From the IMG/VR virus record IMGVR_UViG_3300032307_000519, positions 1 to 41,448 of that record: a DNA stretch of 41,448 nt; one strand, written 5' to 3'. Below, piece by piece: positions 38,175 to 41,448 of this stretch (its first letter is position 1; each line of letters opens with the position of its first letter). The notes beneath the pieces are model-generated. The model had not been told where the DNA came from. It ran no database searches and was given only the letters and a program-made list of their open reading frames with translations. The position numbers were made by a program, and so were the translations under genes. Origin of the DNA: a virus.

Positions 38175-38546
38175 TTATTTTAAAGTTAACAAGTATTTCA
38201 ACTTGTTAATTTCCGCTAACATTTCGTCTCTAATATTTAATAAATCTGAATCCATCTTTGGGTCATAGTCTTCAGACAATCCAACCAAATATTCACACAC
38301 TGAATTAATATATTCAGTCAACTCAAGGTCTTCAATATCACTACCACCTAAAGTATAACCACCTGAAAAACTAGGTCTTCCGTGTTTACCCATACAAACT
38401 TCAACAAACTTATCAATCAAATCATCAAGTGATTCGTATATTCCACCATAAGCAGAATGTCTAGCAAATGATTTTGTTTGCCAATGTAATACTCTGAATT
38501 GAGTTTGTGTTTCTAATAAAAATTTAACAACTTCCGAATTTTTCAT
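38175..38546 (-). CDS. Ferritin/Dps-like helical protein, DUF5856-like
   Basis: 123 residues: VVKFLLETQTQFRVLHWQT then SFARHSAYGGIYESLDDLID and a VEVCMGKHGR loop. The HWQT, H...Y..LDDLID pattern recalls Dps-like four-helix proteins and the phage DUF5856 family. Metal binding or virion role is inferred from family only. Confidence 0.65.
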   Translation of the reverse strand: MKNSEVVKFLLETQTQFRVLHWQTKSFARHSAYGGIYESLDDLIDKFVEVCMGKHGRPSFSGGYTLGGSDIEDLELTEYINSVCEYLVGLSEDYDPKMDSDLLNIRDEMLAEINKLKYLLTLK

Positions 38547-38580
38547 TACAATATTTTATTATAAATATATCAATAAATGA

Positions 38581-38607
38581 AAAATGGTGGTTATTGACCC
38601 CCATTTT
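38581..38607 (-). terminator. Hairpin terminator at the methyltransferase 3' end
   Basis: Minus strand AAATGG...CCATTTTTC with GGGTC/ACC closing pairs; it overlaps the stop region at 38591. Confidence 0.55.
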
Positions 38608-39448
38608 CAAATTCTAATTTCTGTTGACTCTTTTGGTCAACAAAACTTTGTATTCGTTGTTTAGCAATTTCACAATAGTTTTCACTCAATTCAATACCAA
38701 CCCATCTTCTGTCATGAACAACTGCCGCCACACAACTGGTTCCTGAGCCATTGAAAGGGTCTAACACCACATCGTTTCTGTATGACAATATCTTGATTGC
38801 CTTTTCAGGAATATCCATGGAGAACGTTGCCTTTGTTAATGAACGGGTATCTGCAAAGTATTTCCATTGTCCAAATACTAATTCCATAAACTCTTTCTTA
38901 TCTTGTTCAGAATAAGCAACTTTATTCTTCCCTTCTTCAGTTAGATAAGGTTCCCCTTTCCATTGTGGTTCACCTTTAACTTTCTTAATATGGTTTTTCT
39001 TATATGCAAGTATCACACATTCTTTTGGGTTGTAGATGTAAGGAGCTGACGGACTCATCCAAGAACCCCAAGCGGTTGTCTTACTTCTATGTGGTGAATT
39101 CTCTTCAAGGTCAACAATACCATAAAACTTAAACCCAACTTTTTTCATCACCTGATAAAGTTCTGAAGCGAAGAATACTCTACCACCTCTGTCCTGTACG
39201 TTAACTTCATAGGGTATGTTAATCGCAATCCTACCGTCATCTTTCAATAAACGATAAGCCTCAGTTAACCATTTCTTCGACCACTTCCAATATTCATCCA
39301 TAACAATTTCATCGTTATGTGTATCGTATTGGATACCTACATTATATGGTGGTGATGTAACAATCAAATCAACCCAACCTTCGGGCATCTCACTCATCAC
39401 CTCAATGGTATCACCATTCAGGACTCTGTTAATATAATTCTCAATCAT
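38591..39448 (-). CDS. DNA N4-cytosine/N6-adenine methyltransferase
   Basis: 285 residues, beta-class. Catalytic TSPPYNVG at 31-38 (SPPY), AdoMet motif LDPFNGSGTSCVAA near 235-250. The order (catalytic motif first, SAM motif last) is that of PF01555 enzymes. No restriction partner next to it, so a self-protecting or epigenetic role is likely. Overlaps the upstream DUF3310 gene by 8 bases. Confidence 0.93.
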   Translation of the reverse strand: MIENYINRVLNGDTIEVMSEMPEGWVDLIVTSPPYNVGIQYDTHNDEIVMDEYWKWSKKWLTEAYRLLKDDGRIAINIPYEVNVQDRGGRVFFASELYQVMKKVGFKFYGIVDLEENSPHRSKTTAWGSWMSPSAPYIYNPKECVILAYKKNHIKKVKGEPQWKGEPYLTEEGKNKVAYSEQDKKEFMELVFGQWKYFADTRSLTKATFSMDIPEKAIKILSYRNDVVLDPFNGSGTSCVAAVVHDRRWVGIELSENYCEIAKQRIQSFVDQKSQQKLEFENGGQ

Positions 39449-39671
39449 TTTGTAATTTTTCTATCTTTTTTTCAATATACCATATGGCTTTCTTCAGGTC
39501 CTGAACCATGTTGTCTTTCTTACCAGCTCGTGATAGGTATTTTACCGCATTACCCAAATAAAAATCCTTATCCAATCCCCATGCATCTATCACTTTTATT
39601 GCCTCATATTCATTATTTTTCCCAAATTTATAGTGTTCGGGATGATTTACCATTTCTTTTTCTACCATCAT
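39441..39671 (-). CDS. DUF3310 family protein
   Basis: 76 residues. VNHPEHYKFG and EYEAIKVIDAWGL, GNAVKYLSRAGKKD are the conserved blocks of this phage family, often noted near nucleotide-metabolism or replication genes. Exact start (MMV or MVE) is open. Overlaps the methyltransferase and the HNH gene ends. Confidence 0.85.
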   Translation of the reverse strand: MMVEKEMVNHPEHYKFGKNNEYEAIKVIDAWGLDKDFYLGNAVKYLSRAGKKDNMVQDLKKAIWYIEKKIEKLQND

Positions 39672-40363
39672 TTTAAAATTTGTGGTTTATATTTTTTTAG
39701 AAAATTATAACAAAAATCAATCATATCGTCAACTCTTTGCCCCGGTGGTTGTGATTTAACCCATAATTCTAAATTTTCTTTCGAATTATCATTTCTAATT
39801 CCATTTTTGTGATGTACTTCCTCATTTGATTCCAAATATCTACCTAAAACTTCTTCCATAACTAACCTATGTTCTAAAACATAACCTATAATATTGTTAG
39901 GATGTTCGGGGGCATGTTTTTTCACATACCCATATTTTGTAGTTATTTTACCCCCTTTCCAATTATGATTTTCTTCACCTTTTCTTACACAACCACAAGA
40001 TTTAGTTTTACCCCGTCTGAGAGTTCCTGTTGATACAACAACTTCATTACCACACTCACATTTGCAAACCCAATGATTAAAATATTTACTATTATTATGT
40101 TGTACTCTTTTTATTGGGGTTAATTTACCGAATTTAATACCTTCAATATCAATTCTTTTTAGTTTTGAAATTGTCTCTTTTACTAAACATCCGCAAGATT
40201 TAGAACTCCCATTATTCAAATGGTACGCCTTAACATCTTTAATAGTCCCACAATCACATTGACATTTATAATATCTCTCACCTTTCTTACTTACAAAATC
40301 AGATAATGATAATATTGTCCAATAATTGTATTTATCCCCAATTTGTAGTTCAAGTTTTTTCAT
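39668..40363 (-). CDS. HNH endonuclease with two Cys-rich zinc-binding repeats
   Basis: 231 residues. Two related segments (CQCDCGTIKDVKAYHL...SKSCGC and CKCECGNEVVVSTGTL...TKSCGC) precede an HNH_3-type core: LEHRLVMEEVLGRYLES, VHHKNGIRNDNSKENLEL. Free-standing homing endonuclease type; the repeats probably recognise DNA. It overlaps the DUF3310 gene by 4 bases and may have inserted into this operon. Confidence 0.9.
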   Translation of the reverse strand: MKKLELQIGDKYNYWTILSLSDFVSKKGERYYKCQCDCGTIKDVKAYHLNNGSSKSCGCLVKETISKLKRIDIEGIKFGKLTPIKRVQHNNSKYFNHWVCKCECGNEVVVSTGTLRRGKTKSCGCVRKGEENHNWKGGKITTKYGYVKKHAPEHPNNIIGYVLEHRLVMEEVLGRYLESNEEVHHKNGIRNDNSKENLELWVKSQPPGQRVDDMIDFCYNFLKKYKPQILK

Positions 40364-40444
40364 AGTATTATTTAATTATAAATATCCCCATACTACGATT
40401 TTTACAACATACTATGAAATTATTTTTTATAATGTGATGGGTGA

Positions 40445-40645
40445 TTAACCATTTCTTTTTGCTCTGACATAATATTCTTTTCCATATTTACTTTCTTCAA
40501 GTACACCCTCACTTACAAGTTTTTCAATTCGTTTTCTTGTTTCATCGATTCCGACTCGTAGGATATAATCACAAATGTAATTGATATGAACTGGAGTTTC
40601 AAGTTTTCTTAACAGAACTTCATTAGGGTCTACATTGTTTCTCAT
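40445..40645 (-). CDS. Small winged-helix-like protein (66 aa)
   Basis: Start at MRNNVDPNEVLLRKL. HINYICDYILRVGID, then ETRKRIEKLVSEGVLEESKY and a strand GKEYYVRAKR: the layout of a small winged helix that could bind DNA. An ATG 24 bases upstream is also in frame. Overlaps the 52-residue gene by 23 bases. Confidence 0.55.
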   Translation of the reverse strand: MRNNVDPNEVLLRKLETPVHINYICDYILRVGIDETRKRIEKLVSEGVLEESKYGKEYYVRAKRNG

Positions 40646-40781
40646 ACTCTTTAAATTTTTTGGCAACATCGTTATTTGTGAAAATGATTGAATCCGCTTT
40701 AAGATAGTGATTAATAGTGGTCAAATCTTTTTCTAAACTTTTGATTTGTTCTTCCCCTATTATTTTTTTGTTGAATCCCAT
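40623..40781 (-). CDS. Small hypothetical protein (52 aa)
   Basis: MGFNKKIIGEEQIKSLEKDL then a helical basic end. Frame open with leaderless promoter geometry upstream. Contains the GEEQ motif at position 9, close to the ITEEQ tag form. No family recognised. Confidence 0.58.
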   Translation of the reverse strand: MGFNKKIIGEEQIKSLEKDLTTINHYLKADSIIFTNNDVAKKFKEYEKQCRP

Positions 40782-40785
40782 ATTA

Positions 40786-40816
40786 CAAAAATACTAATCT
40801 TTTTTTAGATTTACAA
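40786..40816 (-). promoter_or_regulatory. Leaderless promoter inside the neighbouring gene's 3' end
   Basis: Minus strand TTG, 20 bases, TATTTTTG, TAAT, ATG at 40781. The TTG falls within the coding end of the gene at 40794. Confidence 0.8.
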
Positions 40817-41447
40817 TTGTTTTTTTCTGAATTATGTAACTTAATACCTTTCTCTTAAAGATTGGTAGAAGTGTGTTTTCAAATGGTAGGTCGTTGGATG
40901 ACATTAATTCAAAGATGGGTAAACTTATATCTTGACTTAAATCATTTAATATTGTTCTAATAACTTTTTTGCTTTCACCATCAAATATTAACTGAACGGC
41001 AAACTTACTGTCGTGTTTAACCGTGTCAATACCACCAGTCGTATACTTCCAAATCTTTTTGTTGTTTCCGTTAAGTGTGAAGAAGTAACCTCTTTCTAAA
41101 TCCTGTTTCTTATTTTCGTTGGTGTGTTTGATTGAAACCGAGTCGTAGGTTAGTGTCCAAAGAGCTTTGATAACATTAAAGTATTCAAAAAACTTAGGTC
41201 CGGCATATTTTAATATCTTATTTAATTCTTCCAACTCATCATCATTTAATGATGGGATGGGTGTAAATTTAAGTTCATTAATTAATATTTCATCGTCGAT
41301 AACTTCAAACTTCTTATTAACAACGATGTATTTGAATTCCGAAGACATCACTTGTAGATTAGCCAAGTGTAATGACATTTCACTAAATAAGGGGTATAAC
41401 TCAAACTTCTCAATCTTATCGTCACAGAACTTTAAAAAGTCCATCAA
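40794..41447 (-). CDS. Hypothetical protein, possibly running past the window edge
   Basis: At least 216 residues; the ATG at 41444 may be internal. Mixed helical protein with PSLNDDELEELNKILKYAG and AVQLIFDGESKKVIRTIL. No family recognised. Whether the true start lies beyond the window cannot be told. Confidence 0.6.
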   Translation of the reverse strand: MMDFLKFCDDKIEKFELYPLFSEMSLHLANLQVMSSEFKYIVVNKKFEVIDDEILINELKFTPIPSLNDDELEELNKILKYAGPKFFEYFNVIKALWTLTYDSVSIKHTNENKKQDLERGYFFTLNGNNKKIWKYTTGGIDTVKHDSKFAVQLIFDGESKKVIRTILNDLSQDISLPIFELMSSNDLPFENTLLPIFKRKVLSYIIQKKTIVNLKKD

Positions 41448-41448
41448 C

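Overview
The window looks like part of the genome of a very large tailed phage (or a closely related mobile replicon) infecting a member of the Bacteroidota, probably a flavobacterium. The host assignment rests on three things. Several genes are preceded by the Bacteroidota promoter pattern TTG-N19/20-TAnnTTTG, with no Shine-Dalgarno sequences. Three secreted proteins carry type IX secretion (T9SS) C-terminal sorting domains. The DnaK carries a GGGTHDVS variant that I associate, from memory, with flavobacterial DnaKs. The phage assignment is an inference from a GH19 endolysin, a LamG-type fibre-like protein, stand-alone HNH endonucleases, DNA methyltransferases, ClpP, DHH and DUF3310 proteins, dense small hypothetical genes almost all on the minus strand, and a huge tRNA array. 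No terminase, capsid or portal gene lies in the window, so a plasmid or other giant element is not excluded.

Layout. 1-4.5 kb is an envelope block: a truncated Asn/Thr/Pro-repeat secreted protein, a CsgG-like lipoprotein, a small membrane protein, a T9SS protein and a plus-strand secreted HExxH protein. 4.5-7 kb holds DnaK and an HNH endonuclease. 7.1-12.9 kb holds the fibre-like protein, an HELLH metallopeptidase-like protein, membrane and coiled-coil proteins, a zinc-ribbon protein and the first two tRNAs. 13-25.1 kb is an RNA-rich region: 22 more tRNAs, six aberrant tRNA-like elements and several structured intergenic RNAs. Between them lie a papain-like protein, ClpP, a T9SS type B protein, tiny membrane proteins, a probable type II restriction-modification pair and an HNH endonuclease. 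25.3-34.8 kb holds hypothetical genes, a HAD phosphatase, a second metallopeptidase-like protein, RmlB, another T9SS protein, lipoproteins and the GH19 endolysin. 34.8-35.9 kb has no gene but looks like one large structured non-coding RNA with two promoters and an intrinsic terminator. 35.9-41.4 kb holds Nudix, DUF192, DHH phosphoesterase, ferritin-like, DNA methyltransferase, DUF3310 and HNH genes.

How the parts fit. The 24 canonical tRNAs together cover all 20 amino acids, so the element could support translation independently of the host tRNA pool. DnaK and ClpP add host-like protein folding and turnover. Secreted T9SS proteins, lipoproteins and a CsgG-like protein suggest that the infected cell surface is remodelled. 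Many otherwise unrelated minus-strand proteins begin with a short (I/L)-(T/S)-E-containing peptide, which could be a shared virion-targeting and protease-processing tag.

The most unusual items are the candidate ~0.9-1 kb ornate RNA, the tRNA-like elements with missing or shortened arms, the N-terminal tag family, the near-identical leaderless promoters, and the virus-encoded T9SS cargo set.
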